Shown piece after piece: positions 26,559-35,575 of a stretch of DNA of 64,000 nucleotides (its first letter is position 1; the number at the start of each line of letters is the position of its first letter). The notes under the pieces were generated by a model, which had not been told where the DNA came from, did not search any database, and saw nothing but the letters and a program-made list of their open reading frames with translations. Source of the DNA: Candidatus Nomurabacteria bacterium (GTDB lineage Bacteria; Patescibacteriota; Saccharimonadia; Saccharimonadales; Saccharimonadaceae); assembly GCA_031257295.1 (NCBI GenBank), contig JAIROX010000001.1, positions 1 to 64,000 on the forward strand, written 5' to 3'. The translations under genes were made by a program, and so were the position numbers.

Positions 26559-26859
26559 TTTGACCTCCTTCGTAGTTATTGAGAGAGTCGATGAAATTCG
26601 CCACATCGTGAGGGCGAAACAATGTTCGCCCGAATAGCTTGACGGCTACCATTTGCTTGCTGTTCATCAATTTATACAGCGTTGAACGCCCAATGTGTAG
26701 GGTTTCGCAAACTTGCTCCATATCTAGTAACTGAATACTCATATCACTATTGTGTCGCACATTTTGCGTTTTGTCCGCCCCTACTGCTGACTTTTCCACG
26801 CCCTCGGTTGTTGTGGGCTTTTTACCACATAGGTCCATAGTAAAACTACTGTCGCTCAT
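26548..26859 (-). CDS. xis: Excisionase-like helix-turn-helix protein
   Basis: 103 residues. The first ~40 are polar and probably disordered; residues ~43-95 match the MerR-like 'helix_turn_helix_17'/excisionase domain (LLDMEQVCETLHIGRSTLYKLMNS, then VKLFGRTLFRPHDVANFI, in two pieces). Such proteins bend DNA at att sites and steer the integrase to excision. ATG at 26859 overlaps the rep stop (ATGA) and the 3' end overlaps int by 11 nt, so rep, xis and int are translationally coupled. Confidence 0.8.
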   Translation of the reverse strand: MSDSSFTMDLCGKKPTTTEGVEKSAVGADKTQNVRHNSDMSIQLLDMEQVCETLHIGRSTLYKLMNSKQMVAVKLFGRTLFRPHDVANFIDSLNNYEGGQNGF

Positions 26860-27974
26860 TTCCGAACCTTCCAAATGTTAATTGGCTTCATCTCGTTAAT
26901 GGCCTCGCGAACGAAATCCAAGTCTTTCATCTGGCTTTCAGACGGTGCAGAGTCTAGGCCTTTGACAGCTCCCCATGCAAATCGTGAGAATCGGTCACAA
27001 ACTACATCTTTTATCCAATTCAGCCCTGCGACAGTAGCAAGCATTACGAACCCCAACCGCGCAAATGACTTCATCGGCGTCATCCTATCTTCTTTCAGAA
27101 TATCCAGGTAGACCGCTTTCAAGTCTTTTTTCTTTGGTAATGTCTTAGGGATTGTATCCACAAGCCCATCCCAATGTGACAGCAGCACCTTCCTGGCAAT
27201 GTCCGACGAAAACAAATCCGAATAGGTAGTTTGTGTTGGGTCTTCGCCAATCTTTTTCAGCGTAGATTTAATGATTTTCTTACCATTTAACCTCACCTCA
27301 AATCTTGGTACGGAAATTGGTTTCAGTTCTTCTAGTTTATCCATTACGGTTTGTGAAAACATCCCCGACGTTTCCATTGACCGTTTCGGACTTACTTTCA
27401 TTGAGCGCAGGTCGGCGATTTTATCGTACAGCACAACGTCCAATGAATTGGAGTGAATGTGAAACGCTCGACTGTTATTCTTCACGTAACTGGTATGCTG
27501 CCAGTCGTAGCGACCATGAACATTTACTTTACTTAAACTATTGGCAAGCGATTGTGTCACAGACAGCGTATCGAAAAATATGATATTCTTGCTAAAATCT
27601 ATTTTTCGCACGTCGGCATTTAGTATTTGCTCTGGGTCTAAGTCAAACCCCATTTCTTTGAGTCGGTCAAGCAGAACCTGCGCCACTTTGAGCATTTTAT
27701 TGTCGCCAAGTTCTGAGAAGTTCTCTCCAAAATATAGTTTCGGCAACGATGCCTCTATCAGCAACTCGAACACAACACCAATATCTGCAACTGGTCGCTG
27801 TACATATGTTAATCTTGGATAATATTTGTCATTACCCAATGAATTATTGTTTGTATATGCCCGAAAATAACCAAAGTATTCAGGGCTGATGGAATCTAAT
27901 CTTGGCGTAAAACCCAGATTAGCATCTCTTAATGGTTTGTTTAGCCTTACGGCTAGTTTTATTGTATCTATCAC
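26856..27974 (-). CDS. Replication initiator resembling filamentous-phage gene II protein
   Basis: 372 residues. The order of conserved segments follows the Phage_CRI/gpII rolling-circle initiators: MIDTIKLAVRL at the start, PKLYFGENFSELGDN, NADVRKIDFSKNI, RYDWQHTSYVKNNSRAFHIH with DVVLYDKIADL, and VPRFEVRLNGKKIIKS. This is pattern matching, not an alignment. If right, it nicks a double-strand origin and starts rolling-circle replication of the excised circle. GTG start at 27974 with AGGAGG 6 nt upstream; that site can be hidden in a hairpin (27981-28000). It heads the rep-xis-int unit. Confidence 0.6.
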   Translation of the reverse strand: MIDTIKLAVRLNKPLRDANLGFTPRLDSISPEYFGYFRAYTNNNSLGNDKYYPRLTYVQRPVADIGVVFELLIEASLPKLYFGENFSELGDNKMLKVAQVLLDRLKEMGFDLDPEQILNADVRKIDFSKNIIFFDTLSVTQSLANSLSKVNVHGRYDWQHTSYVKNNSRAFHIHSNSLDVVLYDKIADLRSMKVSPKRSMETSGMFSQTVMDKLEELKPISVPRFEVRLNGKKIIKSTLKKIGEDPTQTTYSDLFSSDIARKVLLSHWDGLVDTIPKTLPKKKDLKAVYLDILKEDRMTPMKSFARLGFVMLATVAGLNWIKDVVCDRFSRFAWGAVKGLDSAPSESQMKDLDFVREAINEMKPINIWKVRK

Positions 27975-27980
27975 GACTTT

Positions 27981-28014
27981 CCTCCTTTTGGATTAGGAGG
28001 CATTGCGCAATGCC
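27981..28014 (-). promoter_or_regulatory. Ribosome-site-masking hairpin and 16-nt palindrome before rep
   Basis: On the minus strand CCTCCT (27995-28000) can pair with the rep Shine-Dalgarno AGGAGG (27981-27986). The strand feeding into it is part of the perfect palindrome GGCATTGCGCAATGCC (27999-28014). Two alternative folds are possible, one exposing and one hiding the ribosome site. The palindrome could instead be part of an origin. Confidence 0.5.
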
Positions 28015-28111
28015 GAGTTTAATATTTGCTCGAGCATACCCCAAGCCTAACAAACAAAATAACCCCTGTACAAAAGTACCTACGTATATCTATATATACC
28101 CATAAATACCG

Positions 28112-29011
28112 TTATTTAGCGGATGAAATAGTTTTTATTTCTTTGTCAATTTCAGTTTTATCGACCTTGTAGATTTTTAGGTCGTTTTCAGTAACGGGAT
28201 TTTTAATCGCAAGACCCTTTTTCGACACATTAAACATTACCTCTTTTAATTTCTTGGGAATTTTTAGATTTTTTATGACCGATGCTGGGTCTTTAGCTAT
28301 CCCATCCTTAAATGTAATTTTGCCGGATGAGCTATTAAGGACGGCTGATATAATTTTGTTAGCATTACTACCATAATTTAATCTCTGTATTTCAATCTCA
28401 TTCAAAAATAGTGTTCTGCCATTTCCACTAACCGCTAGCGTATAAACGGCTTCGCTGCTATCGGTCGGTTTCGCGTCAGCCACTTTACCGTCAGGGTTAG
28501 TTTTTGCCAATTTATAACCATCAACAACAAATTTCTTATACAACCATTCAACATCCGGCCACAACTCTTTAATCCCATTCCAGATAGTGAAATAATTTTC
28601 ATACGGTTTATCTACTCCTGCTTTTTCGGCAATCTTTTCTTCTTCCGCAAACCTTGCCAATTCATCTTCGGTAAAATCTGGTCTCTGCATAACATCATTC
28701 ATGTCGGCATATTCGCCAAGTTCTACGTCGAGTGAAAATATAGCCTTCCTTGACTCCATATCTTCTCTATATCTAGCAAAATCTCTATCTAAGACGGTGG
28801 CCGATTCCAATAATGACTTAATACTGGACAATAGTTTCTTAGACTCTTTCTCATGGGTTTCCTGATCATACTTTGCGTTTTCTGCACCCCAATCTTTTGC
28901 TAATACCAATATCGCATTGACTGGCGATTTCACTTCGCGCAACAATAACGAGCGTTTGTGTCCGACGTCTTTTAATGCTTCTACCAAATCGCTAGTGGAG
29001 TTAATCTTCAT
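28112..29011 (-). CDS. Unknown element-borne protein
   Basis: Not recognised. 299 residues, no signal or membrane segment. The first ~110 residues are helical and charged (SKKLLSSIKSLLESATVLDRDFARYRED), the middle is acidic (DFTEDELARFAEEEKIAEKAG), and the last ~100 are Lys-rich with a KITFKDGIAKDP strand. TATAAT lies ~10 nt before the ATG. It is divergent from the mod-res operon. An anti-restriction or immunity role is possible from position only. Confidence 0.5.
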   Translation of the reverse strand: MKINSTSDLVEALKDVGHKRSLLLREVKSPVNAILVLAKDWGAENAKYDQETHEKESKKLLSSIKSLLESATVLDRDFARYREDMESRKAIFSLDVELGEYADMNDVMQRPDFTEDELARFAEEEKIAEKAGVDKPYENYFTIWNGIKELWPDVEWLYKKFVVDGYKLAKTNPDGKVADAKPTDSSEAVYTLAVSGNGRTLFLNEIEIQRLNYGSNANKIISAVLNSSSGKITFKDGIAKDPASVIKNLKIPKKLKEVMFNVSKKGLAIKNPVTENDLKIYKVDKTEIDKEIKTISSAK

Positions 29012-29059
29012 GACTTTATAGATTATACAATTTTTACGGTATTTTTGCTAAATAACACC

Positions 29060-29262
29060 TTACGATTTTGCGAATTCTGTGCTACAATTGGAATGCTAAA
29101 ACATCTTAAAAACCTAGGCACGATTTTGTGTCTTCACGGAAAAATTGCGGCCATGTGCTCAATCAAAGTCCGTGAAGACCTAGGTTGGATGTTTTAGCGA
29201 ACAGCACGTGGTCGCTATTTTGTTTCGGTAAATAGCGAGCACCAAAATGAAAGGAGTTCGCT
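29060..29262 (+). promoter_or_regulatory. Promoter and structured leader of the type III R-M operon
   Basis: TTACGA (29060-29065), 17 nt, TACAAT (29083-29088) predict a start near 29095. The leader then folds into one long broken hairpin: AAAACATC/GATGTTTT (29098-29105, 29188-29195), ACCTAGG/CCTAGGT (29112-29118, 29179-29185), GTCTTCACGGA/TCCGTGAAGAC (29130-29140, 29169-29179). A second hairpin CGCTATTT/AAATAGCG follows at about 29212-29236, just before AAAGGAG and the mod ATG. This could delay or regulate expression of mod and res. Confidence 0.6.
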
Positions 29263-31479
29263 ATGACGAGATTAACCGACCACGAAATTCGCGACATCAG
29301 CGAATATCTACAAAACGGCAAACCGCTGCCCGACAAATATCGTTTTCTGCTGTTCGAGGATAAGCGCGAGGTGGAGTTGGTTTGGAACGGCAAGACCGCC
29401 GAGGTGACCAATGTGATTTTACCTTTCCAAACGATTGAGACGGTGGACGAACCGCGCGACGAGACCAAAATCAAGATGCAGGCATCGCTATTTGATACCG
29501 GCGGTCGACAAATTAGTGGCTGGACGAACAAGTTAATTTGGGGCGACAACAAACTGATTTTGTCGAGCCTGAAAAATGGGTCGATGCGCGAGGAAATTGA
29601 GAAGCAAGGTGGCATTAAGTTGATATACATTGACCCGCCGTTTGATGTGGGCGCAGATTTTTCGATGAACGTGGAAATCGGCGACACGACGCTGACCAAG
29701 CAAGCCAGCGTTATCGAGGAAATTGCCTATCGCGACACCTGGGGCAAGGGCGCAGACAGTTTCATCGCGATGATTTACGAGCGGCTGAGTTTGATGAAGG
29801 ATTTGTTGGCGGAGGATGGGAGTATTTATGTGCATTGTGATTGGCGAACTACTGGTTATATGAAGTCTGTTCTTGACGAACTATTTGGCGACGGTAACTT
29901 TCGTAATGAAATTATATGGCAAGGTGCCGTTGGTGATACATCAGAGAAAAATAAAAAGTTTATAAAGTCGCACGACACTATCTGGTTGTTTACTAAAAAC
30001 GATAGTTACACCTGGAACGAAGTTTATCAGCAGTTTAGCGACGCAAGTGAAAAGCAATATAAAAATAAAGACGAAAAAGGTTTCTATCGCATTGCCCCGA
30101 TAGATAACCCTGGCGGTAGTGGCTACCAATATTCATTAGGCTACGGTGAAAAAATGCCAGCGAATGGCTATCGTATGCCAAAAGAGACTGCGTTAAAATG
30201 GCTGGAAGAAGGTATTTTAGATGTTAGACAAGGTCGTGTGCCTGGTAGAAAATTATACAAAAATCAAAACGGCGTTCGTTGTCGGGATGTATGGGCTGAC
30301 CTACCATCATTACAGGGCAGTGAAAATCAAGGCTATGCTACTCAGAAACCAGAGGCACTGCTCGAACGCATCATCAAAGCCAGCAGCAACGAAGGCGACT
30401 TAGTAGCCGACTTCTTTATGGGCAGTGGCACAACTATCGCGGTGGCGGAAAAATTGGGACGCAAATGGATTGGCTCTGACCTGGGCAAGTTCTCAATCAA
30501 CACGGCGCGCAAACGAATGATTGCTGTTCAACGTGAACTAAAAAAGGCTGGACAGGATTATCGGGCGTTCGAGATTCTGAACCTGGGCAAATATGAACGC
30601 CAATATTACATTGGTCAACACATCGACGAACGAGTGGAAAACGCCGCTGATTTAGAACGCCAACGCGAAATGGCGTTCGCCGATTTAATCACGCAGGCGT
30701 ATCAAGCTGAAAAAATGGACGGCTTCACCACCTTTGTCGCCAAGAAAAATGCTCGCGCCGTGGCGATTGGACCGGTTAATCTGCCGGTTAGCCGTGATTT
30801 TGTAAATACCGTTTTGACGGAAGCACGAGAAAAACAAATCACCAAGGTTGATATCTTGGCGTTTGATTTTGAGCTTGGTATGGGCGACAACGCTCGCGAC
30901 GAGGCGAAGGAAATGGGCATTGATTTGGCGCTGAAATATATTCCGCGTGACGTGTTTGACAAACGCGCTATCGAGAAAAAACAGGTGAAGTTTTATGACG
31001 TGTCGTATATCGAGGTCAAGCCGATTGTACGCGGGCGCGGAAATGTGAAAACAGTGGCAATTGAACTGACTGATTTTGCGTGTTTTTATAATCAGGACGT
31101 CAATACTAACCTGAGACCTGGTCAGAGTAAGGCGATAATTCGTTCCGGTCAAGTGGTCAAAATCAGCAAGGACAAGGACACTGAAATCGAGAGTGAGGAG
31201 ATTTTGACGAGGCATTGGAGCGATTGGATTGACTATTGGAGCGTCGATTTTGATTACGAAAGCCGGCCGGAAACTGTGCGAGAGGGCGATGACGATGTAG
31301 CAACTGGCAATTTCGTTTTTGAGAACGATTGGCAAAGTTTCCGAACCAAGAAAAACCGTCAGATTGAATTGACCAGCGTGGAACGCGAAATTGCTGGTGG
31401 ACGACGTTACAAAATTGCTATCAAGGTAGTTGATATTTTCGGCAACGACACGATGAAAATAATCGAGGTGGGGGTGTAA
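29263..31479 (+). CDS. mod: Type III restriction-modification methyltransferase (Mod)
   Basis: Adenine-N6 (or cytosine-N4) methyltransferase and specificity subunit. Beta-class motif order: DPPF in YIDPPFDVGADF (~124) comes before the SAM-binding FMGSGTT (VADFFMGSGTTIAVAEKLG, ~382-400). The ~200 residues between them, including the specificity region, differ strongly between such enzymes. After the methylase core there is an additional ~250-residue C-terminal part seen in a subgroup of type III Mods. 738 residues. AAAGGAG lies 7 nt before the ATG. res follows one base after the stop, so both are one operon. Confidence 0.93.
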   Translation: MTRLTDHEIRDISEYLQNGKPLPDKYRFLLFEDKREVELVWNGKTAEVTNVILPFQTIETVDEPRDETKIKMQASLFDTGGRQISGWTNKLIWGDNKLILSSLKNGSMREEIEKQGGIKLIYIDPPFDVGADFSMNVEIGDTTLTKQASVIEEIAYRDTWGKGADSFIAMIYERLSLMKDLLAEDGSIYVHCDWRTTGYMKSVLDELFGDGNFRNEIIWQGAVGDTSEKNKKFIKSHDTIWLFTKNDSYTWNEVYQQFSDASEKQYKNKDEKGFYRIAPIDNPGGSGYQYSLGYGEKMPANGYRMPKETALKWLEEGILDVRQGRVPGRKLYKNQNGVRCRDVWADLPSLQGSENQGYATQKPEALLERIIKASSNEGDLVADFFMGSGTTIAVAEKLGRKWIGSDLGKFSINTARKRMIAVQRELKKAGQDYRAFEILNLGKYERQYYIGQHIDERVENAADLERQREMAFADLITQAYQAEKMDGFTTFVAKKNARAVAIGPVNLPVSRDFVNTVLTEAREKQITKVDILAFDFELGMGDNARDEAKEMGIDLALKYIPRDVFDKRAIEKKQVKFYDVSYIEVKPIVRGRGNVKTVAIELTDFACFYNQDVNTNLRPGQSKAIIRSGQVVKISKDKDTEIESEEILTRHWSDWIDYWSVDFDYESRPETVREGDDDVATGNFVFENDWQSFRTKKNRQIELTSVEREIAGGRRYKIAIKVVDIFGNDTMKIIEVGV

Positions 31480-31480
31480 T

Positions 31481-34198
31481 ATGGCACTGAGTAAGGATTT
31501 TCCAACTTCGCCGCACGCGATACTCGACCCCAGTGTGCGTTGGGTGCCAGGCGAAGAAACCAGTCCACGCGACCGATTTAATTTACTGCCGCCATTAGTG
31601 TCGGTGTTGCGCGAGAAAGTCAAAACGTGGCGCGATAATGATTACGCTGGCGCGTCGGACACGTCGCGGGCATTGTTGAAATTCTGGTTTGAAACCGAGC
31701 ATATTGTTGAACGTGGCGATAACACATTCGAATTTCGCTATTATTTTGCCCAACGCGAGGCTGTTGAAACGATAATCTACTTACACGACATTGCGAGGGC
31801 AATGACACCGTACGACTTAATGGCATTTGATGGTTCGGGCGAATTAACCCGCAATATGTTCCCCGAAGATTGGCGGCGTTATGTGGTGAAAATGGCGACT
31901 GGCGCGGGCAAAACCAAAGTGCTGGCTTTGGCGTTGGTTTGGGCATTCTTTCATAAAACTTACGAGGAAGATTCCGATTTAGCGCGTAACTTCTTGGTGA
32001 TTGCACCGAACATCATCGTGCTTGACCGTATTCGCAAAGATTTTGAGGGGTTGAAGATGTTTTTTGAAGATCCGATGTTGCCCGACAATGGTTTTATGGA
32101 ACGTGATTGGCGAGCGGATTTTCAACTGACGCTACATATCCAAGACGACGTGAAACTGACGCACAAAACTGGCAACATTTTCCTGACGAATATTCACCGT
32201 GTTTACGACCGCATCGACAAAACGCCGAGTGCCAGTGATGAAAATACGATGGGCTTTTTCCTGGGCGAGCGACCAGTGGCGTCCACCAACGACAGTAAAG
32301 TTGACTTGGGCGATATTGTGCGCGACATCAACGAACTAATTGTGCTAAACGACGAGGCGCACCATATTCACGATGAACGTATGAGTTGGTTCAAGTCAAT
32401 TGAAGACATCCATAATCGGCTGAAAATGAAGGGTGATAAATTGGCGCTCCAAATTGACGTGTCTGCTACGCCAAAAAAAGATAATGGCGCGGTGTTTCCG
32501 CAGGTTGTTAGTGATTATCCGTTGGTTGAGGCGATTGCGCAAAATATCGTCAAACATCCAGTCCTGCCCGACGAGGCATCGCGAGCAATGCTCCACGAGA
32601 CTCAAAGTGCCAAGTTTACCGAGAAATATGCCGACTATATTAACCTTGGCGTAACCGAGTGGAAGAAAGCCTATAACGAACTGATTAAAGACAACAAGAA
32701 AGCCGTGCTGTTCGTGATGACAGACGACACCAAAAACGGTGACGATGTTGCGCAATACTTGGAAGCCACCTATCCTGAATTGCGCGATGCGGTGCTAACC
32801 ATTCATACCAATAAAAGCGGTGAGATTTCAGAAACGACCAGCGGCAAGAGTAAGGAAGAATTGGAACTGCTACGCAAACAGGCTAACGAAATTGACAGTC
32901 TCGCTAGTCCCTACAAAGCTGTTGTGTCGGTGTTGATGCTGAAAGAAGGTTGGGACGTTCAAAACGTAACGACAATTGTCGGGTTGCGGGCTTACTCGTC
33001 CAAAGCCAAGATTTTACCCGAGCAGACCTTGGGGCGTGGTTTGCGCCGAATGTTTCGTGGTCAAGATAGCGTTGCCGAAGAAGTCAGCATTATCGGCACG
33101 GATGCCTTTATTGAGTTTGTTCAATCTATTAAAAGCGAGGGTGTGGAACTCGAATATAGCAAAATGGGGCGCGGGACTGGCGCGAAAACACCGCCAGTTA
33201 TCGTGATTGATGAGGACGATAAGACCAAAGATTTGGATAAATTGGATATTGAGATTCCGATTTTATCACCGCGTGTGATGCGCGAGTATAAAAACTTTTC
33301 TGATATTAACATCAATGATTTGGAGAAGTACGGGTTTAAGCCATTGGCGGTTAAACAATTTTCCAACGAGGAGCAAGCGCAAATCACTTTCCGTCGCATT
33401 GCCGATGACGAGGTTTCGCACATTACCGAACTACCCAAGGCAATTATCACGGACGGCACGAGCGCAGTCGGCTATTTTTCGCAAACCATTATGCATGATT
33501 TACGCTTGGTCAGTGGTTATGATGTGTTATATGGCAAAATCAAAGATTTTATCAGCGGCAAATTGTTCGGTCAAACTGTCGGTTTTGACGATAAAAACAT
33601 TTTGCGTAACCTTCAAGAAGTTGAGGCGCGTCGAATGATTGTTGAGGCGTTCAAGAAAGCGATTAACGATTTGACGGTGGTTGATAAGGGCGAAACAATG
33701 ATTGCCAAGAAAATTCAGGTGCGTAACACGCGGCCGTTCGTAGTGACGCCACAAGAAGTTTTGGTGCCGAAGAAGAGCGTGTTTAACAAGATTATTGGCG
33801 ATAGCCATTTAGAATTGGAATTTGCGGCGTTCCTTGAAAAATGTGATGATGTAGTGTCTTACGTCAAAAACTATTTCGCGGTTGGTTTTTCGATTGATTA
33901 TCAAAATAGCGATGGAGAAATTTCCAAATATTACCCAGATTTTATTGTCAAAACAGTTTCGGGTGATATTTGGATTGTCGAGACTAAGGGCTTACAAGAT
34001 TTGGACGTTGCGCCAAAACGTCGGCGGCTACAGCAGTGGATTACGGACATCAATCAATTGCAGGACAGAACAAAATTCCATGAGTTGTTTGTGGATGAAA
34101 AAGAATTTAACGATTATAAAGCAAAAAGTTTTAGTGAACTAGTAGGAGCCTTTACGAAAGACGACGAGAACAAGAATGAACAGCAACCTGGCAAATGA
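31481..34198 (+). CDS. res: Type III restriction enzyme, helicase-nuclease subunit (Res)
   Basis: ATP-driven translocating endonuclease that works with Mod. Superfamily 2 helicase motifs: Walker A MATGAGKTKV (~137-146), motif II as LNDEAHH (DEAH-like, ~288), SATPKK (motif III), the C-terminal helicase domain with LKEGWDVQNV and QTLGRGLRRM (motifs V-VI). The nuclease is a PD-(D/E)xK site at ~818-838: YPDF then WIVETKG. 905 residues, full length and apparently active. It follows mod with a 1-nt gap. Confidence 0.93.
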   Translation: MALSKDFPTSPHAILDPSVRWVPGEETSPRDRFNLLPPLVSVLREKVKTWRDNDYAGASDTSRALLKFWFETEHIVERGDNTFEFRYYFAQREAVETIIYLHDIARAMTPYDLMAFDGSGELTRNMFPEDWRRYVVKMATGAGKTKVLALALVWAFFHKTYEEDSDLARNFLVIAPNIIVLDRIRKDFEGLKMFFEDPMLPDNGFMERDWRADFQLTLHIQDDVKLTHKTGNIFLTNIHRVYDRIDKTPSASDENTMGFFLGERPVASTNDSKVDLGDIVRDINELIVLNDEAHHIHDERMSWFKSIEDIHNRLKMKGDKLALQIDVSATPKKDNGAVFPQVVSDYPLVEAIAQNIVKHPVLPDEASRAMLHETQSAKFTEKYADYINLGVTEWKKAYNELIKDNKKAVLFVMTDDTKNGDDVAQYLEATYPELRDAVLTIHTNKSGEISETTSGKSKEELELLRKQANEIDSLASPYKAVVSVLMLKEGWDVQNVTTIVGLRAYSSKAKILPEQTLGRGLRRMFRGQDSVAEEVSIIGTDAFIEFVQSIKSEGVELEYSKMGRGTGAKTPPVIVIDEDDKTKDLDKLDIEIPILSPRVMREYKNFSDININDLEKYGFKPLAVKQFSNEEQAQITFRRIADDEVSHITELPKAIITDGTSAVGYFSQTIMHDLRLVSGYDVLYGKIKDFISGKLFGQTVGFDDKNILRNLQEVEARRMIVEAFKKAINDLTVVDKGETMIAKKIQVRNTRPFVVTPQEVLVPKKSVFNKIIGDSHLELEFAAFLEKCDDVVSYVKNYFAVGFSIDYQNSDGEISKYYPDFIVKTVSGDIWIVETKGLQDLDVAPKRRRLQQWITDINQLQDRTKFHELFVDEKEFNDYKAKSFSELVGAFTKDDENKNEQQPGK

Positions 34199-34236
34199 GC
34201 ACAACTCAGCCAAGTGCGATATAATCGAGGCTAACA

Positions 34237-34875
34237 ATGAGCAGTAACCCATTATTCCCAGACAGCAAAAACAAGAGCCCTTTCGTCGGTTACGAGGGCG
34301 CAGTCTTAATGGACGACATTGGCCACATGGAAGCCGAACACAAGGTGCGAAAACAACAGCAAACAGTGTATTACGCCGTAAGTAGCCCAACCAACACGGA
34401 GCCATTGACTGCTCACGATTGGTGGGTGGCTTTGAAGTGGATGTTTATCCTGCTTGGTCTAGGTATTTGCGGTATGTTCGACGCTATGCCATTTTACTTT
34501 ACGATTGTCGCCATTATCGTTATCGAGTCTATTGTTCGGTCTGTTATCAAGAAACGAAACGCCAGACAACTAACAGCTAAGGCTATCAAGAAGCCTAAAG
34601 AGCAACCGAAGAAGCCAAAAACGAAGGCTACATCAAAACCGGCTGCCGTTGCGAAACCAACTATCATCAAGGAACAAGTTTATACAGAAGCAAAACCTTC
34701 CTCTTACATCGCAATCGCAACAATTGCTGTTTTCGGCGTTTGTCTGCTTATACTACCCGAGGGCACTGGCTATGTCTTAGGTGCTGCTATTGCTTTGTCG
34801 CCAATTGGGCTTATTGTTTGGCTTGTTGTGCGAGCGGCTCAGAAATCTCACACAAAATCCACCAAAAAGCCCTAA
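34237..34875 (+). CDS. Membrane protein with Lys/Pro-rich middle
   Basis: Not recognised. 212 residues: a hydrophilic first 60 residues, two close transmembrane helices at ~66-105, a Lys/Pro-rich linker (KKPKEQPKKPKTKATSKP), and two more helices at ~150-200. TATAAT (34220-34225) lies 11 nt before the ATG, so the leader is very short. It follows res. Membrane proteins next to restriction genes can be accessory defence effectors, but nothing in this sequence proves that. Confidence 0.55.
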   Translation: MSSNPLFPDSKNKSPFVGYEGAVLMDDIGHMEAEHKVRKQQQTVYYAVSSPTNTEPLTAHDWWVALKWMFILLGLGICGMFDAMPFYFTIVAIIVIESIVRSVIKKRNARQLTAKAIKKPKEQPKKPKTKATSKPAAVAKPTIIKEQVYTEAKPSSYIAIATIAVFGVCLLILPEGTGYVLGAAIALSPIGLIVWLVVRAAQKSHTKSTKKP

Positions 34876-34974
34876 TCCTTTTATAGTATTGAATTTCACC
34901 GCCCTAAGGTACACACACCTAATAGCGCCTCGCCGGTCATTATTTCATACTGTTTTATAATTCTTCACAGCAAC

Positions 34975-35406
34975 TCACAGCAGACTATATGAATCTTTAT
35001 GCTCTGTGGCCTCACTGGGCATGTTCTGAGGCGTTTTACCGCCCTCGGGCGCGTCCCAGTCCTTATCTTCAACTACTACAATTCTTATCTCATTATCAGT
35101 GTAGAAGTCTGTCGGGTCTTTGTTCTCGGCGTCTGCCAGTTCTTTTAGCAAGGTATTGGCGGCTTTGGCGTCACCATTCATCGCCAAGTTTAACAACGCA
35201 AAATACAAGGCTTCCAGATAACTTTTATTGCCAATCTGTTCACAAATCCGTTTCGCGCTACTGCCGAGCAACATGTTCGGGTCAATGTCACCAGTTAAAA
35301 TCCGCTGAATTACGGTTTTACGATTAACAGACCCTTTCTTACGCCCTCTTTGACGTCGTGAGTCGTAACCTTTGCTGAATGGTTTTAGGTTGTTGGTTCT
35401 ATTCAT
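34975..35406 (-). CDS. DUF5681-like protein
   Basis: 143 residues. The N-terminus (PFSKGYDSRRQRGRKKGSVNR, in overlapping pieces) resembles the DUF5681 basic motif found in phage- and element-borne proteins, sometimes next to terminase genes. The middle is helical (YLEALYFALLNLAMNGDAKAA), the end acidic and disordered. DNA binding through the basic N-terminus is plausible. No strong ribosome site is visible before the ATG. It faces the membrane-protein gene. Confidence 0.55.
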   Translation of the reverse strand: MNRTNNLKPFSKGYDSRRQRGRKKGSVNRKTVIQRILTGDIDPNMLLGSSAKRICEQIGNKSYLEALYFALLNLAMNGDAKAANTLLKELADAENKDPTDFYTDNEIRIVVVEDKDWDAPEGGKTPQNMPSEATEHKDSYSLL

Positions 35407-35474
35407 GGTTATTACTATTCTACTTAAATAATTTATACAGGCTTTACAGATAGGAAAATTGAAAAAATGACCTG

Positions 35475-35575
35475 TGTTATACTTTTAGCAGCCCCAAGCA
35501 ACCACTGGGGGTGGCGAATTAAAACATCGTCAACCCAAGTGAACAGAACGAGGACTCTCTCCGAGTCCTTTTTCT
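35475..35575 (+). ncRNA. Candidate small RNA in the integrated element
   Basis: An extended -10 (TGTTATACT, 35475-35483) predicts a start near 35490. The transcript has a C4/G4 hairpin (GCCCCAAGCAACCACTGGGG at 35490-35509) and would end at an intrinsic terminator GGACTC-TCTCC-GAGTCC followed by T5 (about 35552-35573). The ~85-nt unit lies between two minus-strand genes and overlaps, antisense, the last codons of the C5 methyltransferase gene. Confidence 0.45.
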
